Below, one piece after another: positions 48,460 through 58,885 of a DNA stretch of 64,000 nt. Position numbers and translations under genes: made by a program. The notes beneath the pieces were generated by a model. The model was given only the letters and a program-made list of their open reading frames with translations. It was not told the DNA's origin and made no database searches. Source of the DNA: FEN-1073 sp963780865 (GTDB taxonomy: Bacteria; Chloroflexota; Anaerolineae; Anaerolineales; RBG-16-64-43). How positions within the stretch are numbered: the first letter of the stretch is position 1; each line of letters begins with the position of its first letter. The stretch is taken from NCBI GenBank assembly GCA_963780865.1, contig CAWADT010000023.1, positions 1-64,000 of the forward strand, read 5' to 3'.

Positions 48460-49101
48460 ATGGCGAAGAATCTCACACCGGTGTGCAAAATTTGCCGGCG
48501 GGAAGGCGAAAAGCTTTTCCTGAAAGGCCCGCGCTGTCTGAGCGCAAAATGCGCCTTCGATCGCCGCGGATACGCTCCCGGCCAGCACGGCAAGGACGCG
48601 CAATTCAAACGCCAGCGGATCTCGGACTACGCCCGCCAATTGCGGGAGAAGCAAAAGGCGCGCCGGGTCTACGGGGTCATGGAGGCGCAATTCCGCCGCT
48701 ACTATCAGGAAGCGCTGAAAAAACGCGGCCTGACCGGGTTGAACCTCCTGCAAATTCTGGAATCGCGCCTGGACAATGTGGTCTACCGCATGGGGTTTGC
48801 GGAAAGCCGCGCCAAGGCGCGCTTGCTGGTGACCCACGGCCATTTCAACGTGAACGGCCGCCGGACCGACGTCCCCTCCTACGTGCTCCGCCCGGGCGAC
48901 GTGGTCGAAGTCCGCGCCGGATCGCGCAGTCGGACCTACTTTAAAGAGCTGTCCGAGGCGGCCGAAAGCCGTAACGTCCCCACCTGGATGAACCGGGATC
49001 TAAGGAACCTCTCGGGCCACCTGGTGAAGGTTCCGGAACGGCACGAACTGAGCGACATCCGGCTGAACGAACAGCTGATCGTCGAGTTCTACTCGCGATA
49101 A
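48460..49101 (+). CDS. rpsD: Ribosomal protein S4, zinc type
   Basis: 213 residues starting MAKNLTPVCKICRREGEKLF. Cys9, Cys12 and later CLSAKC form the zinc-binding N-terminal cluster of the C+ type. The S4 RNA-binding domain is SRLDNVVYRMGFAESRAKAR. It starts 30S assembly. Confidence 0.97.
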   Translation: MAKNLTPVCKICRREGEKLFLKGPRCLSAKCAFDRRGYAPGQHGKDAQFKRQRISDYARQLREKQKARRVYGVMEAQFRRYYQEALKKRGLTGLNLLQILESRLDNVVYRMGFAESRAKARLLVTHGHFNVNGRRTDVPSYVLRPGDVVEVRAGSRSRTYFKELSEAAESRNVPTWMNRDLRNLSGHLVKVPERHELSDIRLNEQLIVEFYSR

Positions 49102-49189
49102 CCGTCTCCGCAGGCCGGACGAACCGTCCGGCACAGGTTCGACACGAAGGCGCGCGGTTCCACAGGGTGCGCCGGAGGAGAGAATCGAC

Positions 49190-50176
49190 GTGAGCATATC
49201 TACCAACATGGTCATGCCCAAGATCGAACGGGACGCCGTGGCGCAGAATTACGCGCGCTTCATCCTCAGCCCGCTGGAAAGCGGATACGGGATAACCCTC
49301 GGGAACGCGCTGCGCCGGGTGCTGCTTTCCTCGCTGGAGGGGGCGGCGGTCACCTCGGTGCGGATTTCCGACGTCTCGCACGAGTTCTCCAGCATCCCCG
49401 GCATCAAGGAAGACGTCACCCAGGTGCTGCTGCAGATCAAGCAGATGCGGCTGAAGATGGCTTCCGGCGAGAGCGCGCGCATGCGCCTCGAGGTGAGCGG
49501 GGAAGGCACCGTCACCGCCGCCGACGTGGTTCCCCCGCCGGAAGTAGAGATCGTCAATCCGGACCTCTACCTGTTTACGGTCGACGATCCGAAGACCAAA
49601 CTGGACATCGAGTTCACCGTTCAGATCGGGCGCGGATATTCGCCCTCCGACGAACGCGGCCGGATGCCCATCGGCGAACTGCCGGTGGACGCGATCTTCT
49701 CGCCCGTCCGCCGCGTGAATTTCGACGTGGAGCGCGCCCGGGTGGGACAGGACACCAATTACGACCGGCTGGTGCTCGAAGTGTGGACCGACGGAACCAT
49801 CCGGCCCGAAGACGCGCTCAGCCAAAGCGCGCGGATTCTCATCGCCCACCTGCGGGACCTGGCCGGCGTGAGCGAGGAAAGCCTGACCATCGGCACCAGC
49901 GAGGCGGTGGCGCCCAAGATCTCCAGCGAAGTGCTCGAGACGCCGATCGAACAACTCGACCTCTCGGTGCGCGTATTCAATTCCCTCAAGCGGACCGGGA
50001 TCACCACCGTGGGCGAAGTGCTCGAACTGCTTAATAAGGGCGAAGACGCCGTGCTTTCGATCCGCAACTTCGGCGAGAAAAGCCTGGACGAATTGCGGGA
50101 GAAACTGCGCGAAAAAGGCTTCCTGCGCGGCCCGGAAACCGACACCGCCGAACCGACCAACAACGATACGGAGTAG
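49190..50176 (+). CDS. rpoA: RNA polymerase alpha subunit
   Basis: 328 residues from a GTG start after GGAGGAGAG. The N-terminal dimerisation domain includes SPLESGYGITLGNALRRVLL and EGAAVTSVRISDVSHEFSS. The C-terminal helix-hairpin-helix domain is SVRVFNSLKRTGITTVGEVL and ends with KSLDELREKLREKGF. It scaffolds RNA polymerase assembly and contacts activators. Confidence 0.97.
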   Translation: MSISTNMVMPKIERDAVAQNYARFILSPLESGYGITLGNALRRVLLSSLEGAAVTSVRISDVSHEFSSIPGIKEDVTQVLLQIKQMRLKMASGESARMRLEVSGEGTVTAADVVPPPEVEIVNPDLYLFTVDDPKTKLDIEFTVQIGRGYSPSDERGRMPIGELPVDAIFSPVRRVNFDVERARVGQDTNYDRLVLEVWTDGTIRPEDALSQSARILIAHLRDLAGVSEESLTIGTSEAVAPKISSEVLETPIEQLDLSVRVFNSLKRTGITTVGEVLELLNKGEDAVLSIRNFGEKSLDELREKLREKGFLRGPETDTAEPTNNDTE

Positions 50177-50182
50177 AGCATC

Positions 50183-50557
50183 ATGCGACACCAGATAGCG
50201 GGTAAAAAACTGGGCCGCTCCACCGGACAGCGCAATTCCCTGCGGCGGACCCTCATCAACCAATTCCTGGAGCACGAGCGCATCCACACCACGCGCGCCA
50301 AGGCGCAAGCGATCCGCGGCGAAGTGGAAAAACTGGTGACGCTTGCCAAAGCGGGCATCGCCGCGGGAGACCAGAAGATGGTTCACGCCCGGCGGATAGC
50401 CGCGTCGCGCCTTGCCAGCGCGGATTCGGTCAAACGGCTGTTTGATACGATCGCCCCGCGCTACGAAAAAACCGCGGGGGGTTACACCCGCATCCTGCGC
50501 CTGGGAACGCGCAAAGGCGATGCGGCGGAACTCGTGCTGTTGGAATTTGTCGAGTAG
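50183..50557 (+). CDS. rplQ: Ribosomal protein L17
   Basis: 124 residues, MRHQIAGKKLGRSTGQRNSL, RRTLINQFLEHERIHTTRAK and the C-terminal GGYTRILRLGTRKGDAAELV. Six bases after rpoA. Confidence 0.97.
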   Translation: MRHQIAGKKLGRSTGQRNSLRRTLINQFLEHERIHTTRAKAQAIRGEVEKLVTLAKAGIAAGDQKMVHARRIAASRLASADSVKRLFDTIAPRYEKTAGGYTRILRLGTRKGDAAELVLLEFVE

Positions 50558-50608
50558 CTTCCGGCTCGAACGGCCGCCGGTTCGCTGACGCAACGGGGAC
50601 GGGGGCCG

Positions 50609-51370
50609 ATGGAACGTTACCAGGCGATCCTTGCATACGACGGAACCTCCTTCTGGGGGTTCCAGGCCCAGCCCGGCTTCCGCACCGTGGAAGGGGAACT
50701 ACGTTCCGCGCTTGGGAACCTGGGCTGGAGCGGGCGGACCGTGCTCTCCGGAGGACGGACCGACGCCGGCGTGCACGCCGAGGGGCAGGTTGTAGCCTTC
50801 GATCTGGAGTGGACGCACGGCCCGGAGGAACTCGGGCGGGCGTTGAACGCCATCCTGCCGAAGGATATATCCTGCCAGGCGCTGCGCGCCGCCGCGCCGG
50901 ATTTCCATCCGCGCTACCAAGCCCTGCGGCGTTGCTACCGCTACCGGGTGCTGCCGGCCTCGGAACGCGACCCGCTCCGCGAGCGGTACGCGCTGCGGGT
51001 GTGGCCGGCTCCGGACCTTGAACGGATGGTGGAAGCGGCGGGTATGCTTCCCGGAAAGCGCGATTTTCGCGCATTCGGCAGCGCGCCCCGCAAGGGATCG
51101 CACACCGTGCGGACGGTCTTCCGGGCGGATTGGGAACGGCTGGGGGATTACCTGGATTTTTGGATCGAAGCCGACGCGTTCCTATTCCGCATGGTGCGGA
51201 CGATCGCCGGAACGCTGCTGGAAGTGGGCAACGGACGAAGAAATCCGGAGGAGTTCCAACAGCTTCTGCAGCCTCCTCCGCTGGGAAGAGCCGCCCCGCC
51301 GGCCAAAGCTTGCGGGTTGTGCCTGATGCGGATCGATTATCCCGAAGGCGGCCAACAGCCTTCGGAGTAA
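50609..51370 (+). CDS. truA: tRNA pseudouridine(38-40) synthase TruA
   Basis: 253 residues with AYDGTSFWGFQAQPGFRTVE and the catalytic-Asp motif SGGRTDAGVHAEGQVVAF. It makes pseudouridine at positions 38-40 of the anticodon arm. The position between rplQ and rplM is common. Confidence 0.95.
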   Translation: MERYQAILAYDGTSFWGFQAQPGFRTVEGELRSALGNLGWSGRTVLSGGRTDAGVHAEGQVVAFDLEWTHGPEELGRALNAILPKDISCQALRAAAPDFHPRYQALRRCYRYRVLPASERDPLRERYALRVWPAPDLERMVEAAGMLPGKRDFRAFGSAPRKGSHTVRTVFRADWERLGDYLDFWIEADAFLFRMVRTIAGTLLEVGNGRRNPEEFQQLLQPPPLGRAAPPAKACGLCLMRIDYPEGGQQPSE

Positions 51371-51409
51371 AAACTGGAAAACAAGTTCCTGCTCGTGGAG
51401 AGATCAAAC

Positions 51410-51838
51410 GTGGACAAGACTTTTATCCCGAAAGCATCCGACATTCATCGGGAATGGTTTGTGGTCGACGCCGACGGCCAAATTCTTGGGCGTCTGGCGG
51501 GCAAGGTGGCCAGGGTGTTGCTCGGAAAACACAAGCCCACCTTCACGCCCGGCGTACTGATGGGCGACGGCGTGATCGTGATCAACGCCCAGAAAATCCG
51601 CGTCACCGGCAAGAAGCTGACGGATAAGATCTATTACCGTCATTCCGGATACCCGGGCGGATTGAAGAGCATCTCGCTGCGCGACCAGCTGGCCAAACAT
51701 CCGGACCGCGTGATCCGCGCCGCGGTGTGGGGCATGCTTCCGCACAACAAACGCGGGAAGCAGATCATCAAAATGTTGAAGGTATACGCGGGAGCCGAAC
51801 ACAAGCACACGGGCCAGCAGCCCAAGCCGCTGGCCTAA
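51410..51838 (+). CDS. rplM: Ribosomal protein L13
   Basis: 142 residues from the GTG at 51410 (MDKTFIPKASDIHREWFVVD). GGAGAG at 51397-51402 gives correct spacing, so the earlier in-frame GTG at 51395 is less likely. It contains LGRLAGKVARVLLGKHKPTF and AVWGMLPHNKRGKQIIKML. Confidence 0.96.
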   Translation: MDKTFIPKASDIHREWFVVDADGQILGRLAGKVARVLLGKHKPTFTPGVLMGDGVIVINAQKIRVTGKKLTDKIYYRHSGYPGGLKSISLRDQLAKHPDRVIRAAVWGMLPHNKRGKQIIKMLKVYAGAEHKHTGQQPKPLA

Positions 51839-51855
51839 GGCGAAAGGATCGATCG

Positions 51856-52248
51856 ATGGCATCGAAATATTTTGAAGGTCTCGGACGGCGCAAAGAATCC
51901 AGCGCCAGAGTGCGCATCATCCCGGAAGCCGGGGCGCTCACGGTGAACGGGAAGGCGGCCGGTGATTATTTCACGAGGCTCGGCGATCTGGAGAAGGCCT
52001 TCCTGCCCATTAAGGTGGTCGGGCGGGAGAACCAGATGACGGTGAGCGTGATGGTCCAGGGCGGCGGCGTGACCGGCCAAACCGAAGCCGTGCGCCATGG
52101 TGTGGCGAGGGCTCTGGTGAAGATGGACGAAACCCTTCGCCCCGTGCTGCGCAAGGAAGGCCTGCTGACGCGCGACGACCGGATGAAGGAACGCAAAAAG
52201 CCAGGTCTCAAGCGGGCTCGCAAGGCGCCCACCTACACCAAGCGGTAA
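51856..52248 (+). CDS. rpsI: Ribosomal protein S9
   Basis: 130 residues from the ATG at 51856: MASKYFEGLGRRKESSARVR and the C-terminal KKPGLKRARKAPTYTKR, whose last arginine contacts P-site tRNA. It follows rplM by 17 bases and ends the ribosomal run. Confidence 0.97.
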   Translation: MASKYFEGLGRRKESSARVRIIPEAGALTVNGKAAGDYFTRLGDLEKAFLPIKVVGRENQMTVSVMVQGGGVTGQTEAVRHGVARALVKMDETLRPVLRKEGLLTRDDRMKERKKPGLKRARKAPTYTKR

Positions 52249-52286
52249 ACTCTCCGCTGGGCGGAATCGATATCGAATTTCCATGG

Positions 52287-52316
52287 GCCGGGGTAAACTA
52301 TCCCCGGCTCGTTTGT
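52287..52316 (+). terminator. Terminator of the ribosomal cluster
   Basis: Stem GCCGGGG/CCCCGGC with a short AT-rich loop, followed by TCGTTTGTT. It lies 38 bases after rpsI. The remaining space to 52464 carries degenerate CGCAAAG and CCGTGTAA repeats (52333-52432). Confidence 0.7.
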
Positions 52317-52464
52317 TAAGATCAAAAGCTTAACCGCAAAGGCGCAAAGAACGCTAAGAAGAGCACTAAGGGTTATAAAATCATTACATTCCGTGTAACC
52401 CGGAGTTTTTCCGTGAAATCCGTGTACAACATCCAAGAGCGCGGTAGGATGGAAAAGAGATTTA

Positions 52465-53922
52465 ATGGATAACCAAAGGATGTCAACCATCACGATCATC
52501 GGGCTCGGCCCGGGCAGGGCCGGTTGGCTCACGCAGGAGGCGCGCGAAACGCTCGGGGCGGCGCGCGAAGTCTGGGTCCGCACTGCGCGCCATCCGACCG
52601 TCGCGGAACTGCCCGAGATCCCGTGGAAGCCGATGGATTCCTTCTATGAGCGCGAGGAGGATTTCTCCAACGTTTACCGGTCGATCGCGGAGGAAATTCT
52701 GCGGCTCGCGGAGAGGCCGGACGGCGTTTGTTACGCCGTCCCCGGCAGCCCGCGCGTCGGCGAGGCAACCGTGGCGCAGATCGTCCGCCTTGCGGCGGAG
52801 CGCGGAAAAACGGTCCGCCTCGTGGAAGGGCTGTCCTTCGTCGAACCGGCGCTCGGGGTGCTTGGGCTGGACGCCCTGGACGGGCTGTACTTGGCCGACG
52901 CGCTCGATCTCGCCGCCCGCCATCATCCGCCCTTTCCGCCTTCGGCCCATGCCCTCGTGGCGCAATTGTATTCGCGGGCGCTCGCCACGGACGTCAAATT
53001 GACGCTGATGAACCAGTATCCGGAGGAACATCCGGTGCGCCTGCTGCACGCGGCCGGAACCGCCGCGGAAGAGGTGGAGGAGTTGCCGCTGTACGCCATC
53101 GACCGCAGCGAAAAAATCGCGCACCTCACCGCGCTCTACCTTCCGCCGCTCCCGGGAGCGCTCGAGGAATTCCAGGAGACGATCGCCCATCTGCGCGCGC
53201 CTGAGGGCTGCCCGTGGGATCGCGAGCAGACGCATCAATCCATCCGCGGCAATCTGCTCGAGGAAGCCTACGAAGCGCTCGAGGCGCTCGACCAGGAAGA
53301 TCCGGTCCATCTGGAGGAGGAACTCGGCGACCTGCTCCTGCAAATTCTGCTCCACGCCCAGATCGCCACCGAGGCGGGTGAATTCCGCATGGCGAACGTC
53401 ATCGCCGGAGTGGATGCCAAAATCCGCCGCCGGCATCCGCACGTGTTCGGCGAGACCAAGGTGAGCGGCGTGGGCGACGTGCTGCGGAATTGGGAAGAAA
53501 TCAAAGCCGGCGAGCGCGAGCAGGAAGGCAAGGAGGACCGCGGGTTGTTCGGCGGCGTACCGCTGGCTCTACCGGCGCTCGAACAGGCAATCGGTTACCA
53601 GAAGCGGGCGGCGCGGGTGGGGTTCGACTGGCCGGAGATAAAAGGCGTGCGCGCGAAATTGGACGAAGAGATCGGCGAGTTGGACGCGGCGCAAAACGAC
53701 GACCAGCGCGAGGCCGAATTGGGGGATTTGATCTTCGCGGCGGTGAACTACGCGCGCTGGTTGAAGGTGGATCCGGAGGCGGCCTTGCGGGAAGCCAACG
53801 CGCGCTTCCGGAAGCGGTTCGAGCATGTGGAAGCGGCCGCCCAACGGCTCGGCAAACCGCTCAAGGAAATGTCGCTTGAGGAATTGGACGCGCTGTGGGA
53901 GGAAGCGAAACGTGGCGGATAA
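52465..53922 (+). CDS. mazG: MazG nucleoside triphosphate pyrophosphohydrolase with N-terminal methylase-like domain
   Basis: 485 residues. Residues about 1-220 are a tetrapyrrole-methylase-type (SAM) domain starting TIIGLGPGRAGWLTQEAR, with CYAVPGSPRVGEATV. From about 230 there are two MazG modules: GCPWDREQTHQSIRGNLLEE with EEAYEALEAL, EELGDLLLQI and, in the second, EEIGELDAAQ and ELGDLIFAAVN. The paired Glu and Asp residues bind magnesium. This is the YabN-like fusion. MazG removes non-canonical or excess NTPs; the methylase-like part has no known substrate. Confidence 0.92.
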   Translation: MDNQRMSTITIIGLGPGRAGWLTQEARETLGAAREVWVRTARHPTVAELPEIPWKPMDSFYEREEDFSNVYRSIAEEILRLAERPDGVCYAVPGSPRVGEATVAQIVRLAAERGKTVRLVEGLSFVEPALGVLGLDALDGLYLADALDLAARHHPPFPPSAHALVAQLYSRALATDVKLTLMNQYPEEHPVRLLHAAGTAAEEVEELPLYAIDRSEKIAHLTALYLPPLPGALEEFQETIAHLRAPEGCPWDREQTHQSIRGNLLEEAYEALEALDQEDPVHLEEELGDLLLQILLHAQIATEAGEFRMANVIAGVDAKIRRRHPHVFGETKVSGVGDVLRNWEEIKAGEREQEGKEDRGLFGGVPLALPALEQAIGYQKRAARVGFDWPEIKGVRAKLDEEIGELDAAQNDDQREAELGDLIFAAVNYARWLKVDPEAALREANARFRKRFEHVEAAAQRLGKPLKEMSLEELDALWEEAKRGG

Positions 53923-53985
53923 TTTCCTGACCGTAACAACCAGCACGCGAACGAAGCCTGAAATTATTTGATGGAGATCCGGTTT

Positions 53986-56101
53986 CTACTGGGGAATCCC
54001 CCAGATCCGGACCGTGCCGTCGGAAGAAGAGGAAGCTAAATATTTTCCATCCGGTGAGAACATCAGGTTTAGTATTCCATAGGTATGTCCCTCTAAAATC
54101 TTAAGCAAGGTCCCGTCTTCGGTCCGCCATATCCTGACCACCCCATAATAACTCCCCGAGGCGATAATTCTTCCATCCGGGGAAAAGGCAACGCTTGTTT
54201 GCCATCTGTCCCATAACAACTTATAGGAATCCAAACCGCTTTGGGGAATGATGGGCCATCTTCGGAGTAATACTCCATCTGGAACTGTCCAAAGATCCAT
54301 CCCATCCATTGACGCAATGGCCAAGGTGTTTCCGTCGGGTGAAAAGATCTTTTCTTCAATCGATCCCCCAACATCACCGGATGCATTGAGAATCCCAATC
54401 TGTTTTCCGGTGGAAAGTGAAATGAAATGAACGATATACTTATAATAGAAACCGTTTGGAATCTGAACCTTTCCTTCACTCATGGCAATCGTCGTTCCGT
54501 CCGGTGAAAACTTAGGCTCGATTAAACCGGGAAAATTGAATAGAGACTTTTTTCCCGCTACATTCCACAGGCGGGTAGATTCCTCCGGGTAGCGGACAGT
54601 CGCCAAGATTTGTCCGTCAGGAGAAAGATCCAGCCCGGTTAATACGTATCTTCCGGTAAGGGCGGAAAGCGAGATTGTATTGTCTGCTGTGTTCCAGACG
54701 CATGCGGTTTCTAGGTTGTTATTCCAACAATCCGAAGCCACAACCATTCCGTCCGATGAAAAGGCCGCGAGATTTCCCCCAAACCCATCTGGATGATTTA
54801 CACTGCTCGATATTTTTTCATTAAGTATATTCCATTGAAGTCTGTTATTTTCCTGAATTGTATTTAGTGTATTGCCATCTTTGGAAAAAACCATGGCAGT
54901 TGGAGAATAGGAATAATCCTTGAAGGTATTTGCAATCGACCAGTCTTGAACTCTCCGTATCTGGATAGTATTATCTCCGGATTGCTGAAGGATGAAAGAT
55001 CCATTCGGCGAGAAAGCCAAAGTCAGGGAAGGCCAAGCCCAGTCTCCTGAGGCTTGGATGAAATGATACTGGGGATAACTCGTTGATTCCGTTTTATTCA
55101 GGAGCTTGCCGTCTGCAACGTTCCACAAGTATGATCCCCCATAGTTCGACATTCCCGCCAATGACTTGCCGTCCGGGGAGAAATCCAAGTATTCGATGCC
55201 TTCCTTTGGTTCCTTTAAATTTTAATACATACGCGCCATCGGAAATTCTCATGAGAATGATATCCTGTCCAATCAATGCCATCGTCGTGCCGTCCGGCGA
55301 AAGGGAAATGGAGGAACCCGGCTGGTTGTATGTTTTCGTCAATTTTCCATCGGAGACCTGATACAACCGGACAATTCCGTCGCGATTGTCACTGAACAAT
55401 AATTTACCATCGGTCGAAAAAAGGAAGCTTTCAAACCCCTTCCAATCCTCAATGGTTTGAAGGAGGGCCCCATCAGCGACATTCCAAATGTTGATATTGC
55501 CATTTCGAATACCCAATGCCGCGAGCAATGTTCCGTCTGGCGAAAATTGGATTTGCCGGAAACCGCCTTCATCAACCCTTTCTTTGCCCGAGGGTCCGGA
55601 TACCTCTTGAGTGGGTCCGATAATTGAGCGCAGAAGCTTTCCATCCGAGACGTTCCATAGCAGAATCGAATTGTCATTCTGGCCTATTGTCGATGCGAGC
55701 ATCATCCCGTCTGGTGAAAACGCAATGGAATTCGCGGGTGTCGTCGTCTCTACCGGCGTCAACTCGGCTAAGGATGCGGAATCAAATCGGTAAATCCCGG
55801 TGGAATAGGGAACGAGTATGAATTTTCCATCTGGCGACCAGATCGCCTTTCCCATCATTCCCTTCCCGAGGCGTGCAAGTTCTGCAATCCGGTCGGCATT
55901 ACCCGTTGACATTACCGGATCGGGAGTACTGGTCTGGGTTTGGGTTTGCGTGGGTGTCGGAGTGTAAGTCGAAGTATATATTGAGGGTGCGGTGGGCGTT
56001 GTAGCAATAATGGGGGATGGATGTGATGGATTGCATCCATTCAAGATTGACGAAAAAAGTACAAGGAGCATCCCAAAAGAAATTTTCGAATGGATAGACA
56101 T
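53986..56101 (-). CDS. WD40-repeat lipoprotein (one frameshift)
   Basis: About 705 residues from the ATG at 56101. A lipoprotein signal (SFGMLLVLFSSILNGC) is followed by a Thr/Pro-rich linker and then many WD40-like blades with repeated FSPDGK, LWNVADG and IRIWR-type motifs, enough for two seven-blade propellers. One extra G near 55211 breaks the frame; without it LKFKEPKEGIEYLDFSPDGK is continuous. It is anchored outside the membrane and probably a protein-interaction platform. AT-richer codon use than its neighbours suggests a different history. Partner unknown. Confidence 0.85.
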
Positions 56102-56318
56102 ACGGCTAAATCCTTTGGATTGACTGGAAACCGGATCTTCTGCACAAATATTGGAATTAATATTATCATATATCGGATTTATCCGTAGCATGGCCGGCAG
56201 GCAATTATTCTCTGTTTTACGCCGGGATACGAAGTATGTCTTGTGCCGGCATCTCGACTACTCTGCCGGACAGCGGATAATGACAATTGTTGAATATATT
56301 AAGCCTTGAGCTAAAAAT

Positions 56319-58781
56319 TTATTCATGCATTACTTGCTCATATGCTGCGTAGACATCTAAAATTCCCGACCCGTAGCTATTGTTGGGAACAGCGGTCGTT
56401 AAATCCGAACCGCACAGGCACTGCGCTCCCTCGTTCTGTAACGTGCTGCAATACTTCCCGATGCTCATCGGCACCGCTGACTGCAAAAGAATTTGATCCG
56501 TGCGGTCGATGTCGCCGACGAGCGATGGATCCGCCGACCATAGCAGCGCTACCGCGCCGGCCACGTGCGGCGAGGCGGCCGAGGTGCCGGCCGAGATGGT
56601 GTACTTCCCGCCGGGGATGCTCGAGCGGACCAAGTAGCCGGGGGCGGTGATGTCGGGCTTGAACATTCCGGAGGCGGGTCCCCGGCTGGAGAAAAAGGCC
56701 AGCGCGTTACTCTGATCGCTCGCACCCACGGTGAAAACCGCGCCGGAATTGGCCGGCGGGTCGGACGCGGTGGAGCAGGCTGGACCGTCATTGCCGGCCG
56801 CCGCCACCATCATGATACCGGCTGCCTTCAGGTTTTGCAGCGCGATCCCCAAAGTATCCGCCCGGCAGCCTTCCTGCGGCGGGCAGCCCCAGGAATTGTT
56901 GATCACGTCCGGCGCCAGGTCCGGCCTACCGTCGTGGAACGGATCGCCCCCGTGCGGAAACGGCGCGAGGAAAAATTCCATGCACGAAACGTACATTCCG
57001 GGATTGCCGATACCGTCGCGCATATTGCGGCAGGCGATCCACTGCGCGCCGGGCGCCATGCCGATTTGGTTGCTTTGCCCGTCGCCGCCCACCGCCAGCC
57101 CGAGCGTATACGTTCCGTGTCCGTTGTCGTCCCAGGGCGCGGCCGTTCCGTCCCACGGGTCGTACCAGTTGTAATCGTTAGACGCCTTTCCATTCCCCCA
57201 TCCGCGGTACTTGGATTGCAGCGCCGGATGGGTCCAGTCCACGCCGGTGTCGGCCCCCGCCACCACGATCCCCGCGCCGTTGACCCCCTGCGCCCAAACC
57301 TGCGGAGCGCCGACGGCGGCGATGTTCCACTCCACGCCTTGTCCCGGCGAATTGACCGCCGATAAGTCCATCGTCTCGGCGTAATTCGCCATCCGGACAT
57401 TCGGATTGAGCAAGACCTCCTTCACCTCGGGACGGGCGGCAAAAACCGACATCTGATCGGAATGGCCTTGGACTTCAATCATATCGATCAGATAATGCGG
57501 CCGATACTTAATCCCCAGTTTGTCCAAGGCCGCGCGCGTTGGAGCCTGGGCCTGATCGGCGGTCTGCACGAGGGTCTGATATACGAACGCAATCCGCTGC
57601 GACCGGCCTGAAATGGCGGAGGCTTTTTGGAGATCGGCCTGATCGCGGAAGATAATCAGGAATCCGTCTGCCGTGACGCCGGGATGACCCCAGGCAGCGT
57701 AGCTCACGGTGGAACCCGCGAGGGCCAGGACTGCAAATCCGCCGGAAACAGAAAGACGCAGCGCGATGGACTGCGCTTTTATGGTCCAATGGGAAACGAG
57801 ACGGGCGCAGAAAAGGATGAGGACAAGCAGAGCCATCAACCCGACGCTTTCGATCGCAGCCGGATGGGGGAGCGCAAATTCCATGCGCGGATCGACCCAG
57901 GCGGGGAAGCCGAACTCGAAGGCCGTGTGGACCAGAACCGCGGGCCAGAGCGACCCGCGTGCGGCCAGCTCGGTTGAGAGCAATCCCACGGCAACAGTAT
58001 TGAACAGACGGAAGATGGACGTCCAATCCCCGAGCGGGAGGATATAACCGGGTTGCATCGCCAGGCCGATCAACAGCCCCAAGAGGAATCCGAGCCGCGG
58101 CCTTCCGGTTGCGCGCACCAGAAGCGCCGGGATCAGCGCGCGCAGGAGCAACTCCTCGCCCGTCCCGTAGGAAAACGCCTGTACCAGCGCCGAGAGAGTT
58201 TGCGCGACCGTTCCGAGCGCGCCCAAGATCAACCACGGCAGGAGCAAAACGGCCGCGGCGCCCAGTGCCAGAAAAAGCGTGGACGCGGAAGGACGGCCGA
58301 GCCCGGCGGGAGCCAAACGCCGGATCGGACGCAACCAGGCCAGGAGCAATATCGAAGTCAGGATGATCCGAATAACCGACGGCCACACCGATTGCCCGGA
58401 AAACGGAAGACCGGCCAGCGACCAGGCCAGCATGTACAGCGACGCCGCCAGCAAGCCGGACGCAATGGCATGCAGCGGTTCCCAATTCATCCGCTTGCGG
58501 GAACCCAGCCACATCGGGAAAAACACGACCGTCTGGAGCAGAAAGGCGGCGAAGGCGATGATCAGCCCGATTTCTGAATCAGGCAGGATCCCGGACCTGG
58601 GCACAAGCGTGAACTCCGCAAAATTTGCGGGAATATATTGGAAAAGGATCATCCCCGCGATTAGGGCGAGGAAGGGCGCGAGCGCCAGCCAGCCGGCGGC
58701 AACAATCCCGATAAGCAAAGAAAGGATGCGTGTAAAGTTCATGGGCGGTCGTTCGGCCGATGGTGCGGTAGGTGTCGTCAT
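56319..58781 (-). CDS. CPBP intramembrane protease fused to an S8 subtilisin-like protease
   Basis: 820 residues. Residues about 15-345 hold eight or nine membrane helices with CPBP (Abi/Rce1-type) motifs: TGEELLLRA (Glu209/210, Arg214) and LAARGSLWPAVLVHTAFEFG (His285). An I9-like propeptide region (about 372-463) follows. The S8 domain has the full triad: Asp511 in GADTGVDWTHP, His555 in DDNGHGT, Ser734 in SAGTSAASPHVAG, with oxyanion Asn629 in NNSWG. The subtilisin part should face outside. The single polypeptide joins two unrelated protease types, perhaps for regulated activation or cleavage of an envelope protein. A cysteine-containing C-terminal segment may be disulfide-bonded. Confidence 0.88.
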   Translation of the reverse strand: MTTPTAPSAERPPMNFTRILSLLIGIVAAGWLALAPFLALIAGMILFQYIPANFAEFTLVPRSGILPDSEIGLIIAFAAFLLQTVVFFPMWLGSRKRMNWEPLHAIASGLLAASLYMLAWSLAGLPFSGQSVWPSVIRIILTSILLLAWLRPIRRLAPAGLGRPSASTLFLALGAAAVLLLPWLILGALGTVAQTLSALVQAFSYGTGEELLLRALIPALLVRATGRPRLGFLLGLLIGLAMQPGYILPLGDWTSIFRLFNTVAVGLLSTELAARGSLWPAVLVHTAFEFGFPAWVDPRMEFALPHPAAIESVGLMALLVLILFCARLVSHWTIKAQSIALRLSVSGGFAVLALAGSTVSYAAWGHPGVTADGFLIIFRDQADLQKASAISGRSQRIAFVYQTLVQTADQAQAPTRAALDKLGIKYRPHYLIDMIEVQGHSDQMSVFAARPEVKEVLLNPNVRMANYAETMDLSAVNSPGQGVEWNIAAVGAPQVWAQGVNGAGIVVAGADTGVDWTHPALQSKYRGWGNGKASNDYNWYDPWDGTAAPWDDNGHGTYTLGLAVGGDGQSNQIGMAPGAQWIACRNMRDGIGNPGMYVSCMEFFLAPFPHGGDPFHDGRPDLAPDVINNSWGCPPQEGCRADTLGIALQNLKAAGIMMVAAAGNDGPACSTASDPPANSGAVFTVGASDQSNALAFFSSRGPASGMFKPDITAPGYLVRSSIPGGKYTISAGTSAASPHVAGAVALLWSADPSLVGDIDRTDQILLQSAVPMSIGKYCSTLQNEGAQCLCGSDLTTAVPNNSYGSGILDVYAAYEQVMHE

Positions 58782-58885
58782 AAAATTCTCCTTGAAAAAT
58801 CTATTTGAAACCTCTTAAAATCATCATTCTTCCGGAGCTAATCCCGCGAGGAGCGCGGGACGGGCGTTGTTAATCATCGGGGGAT

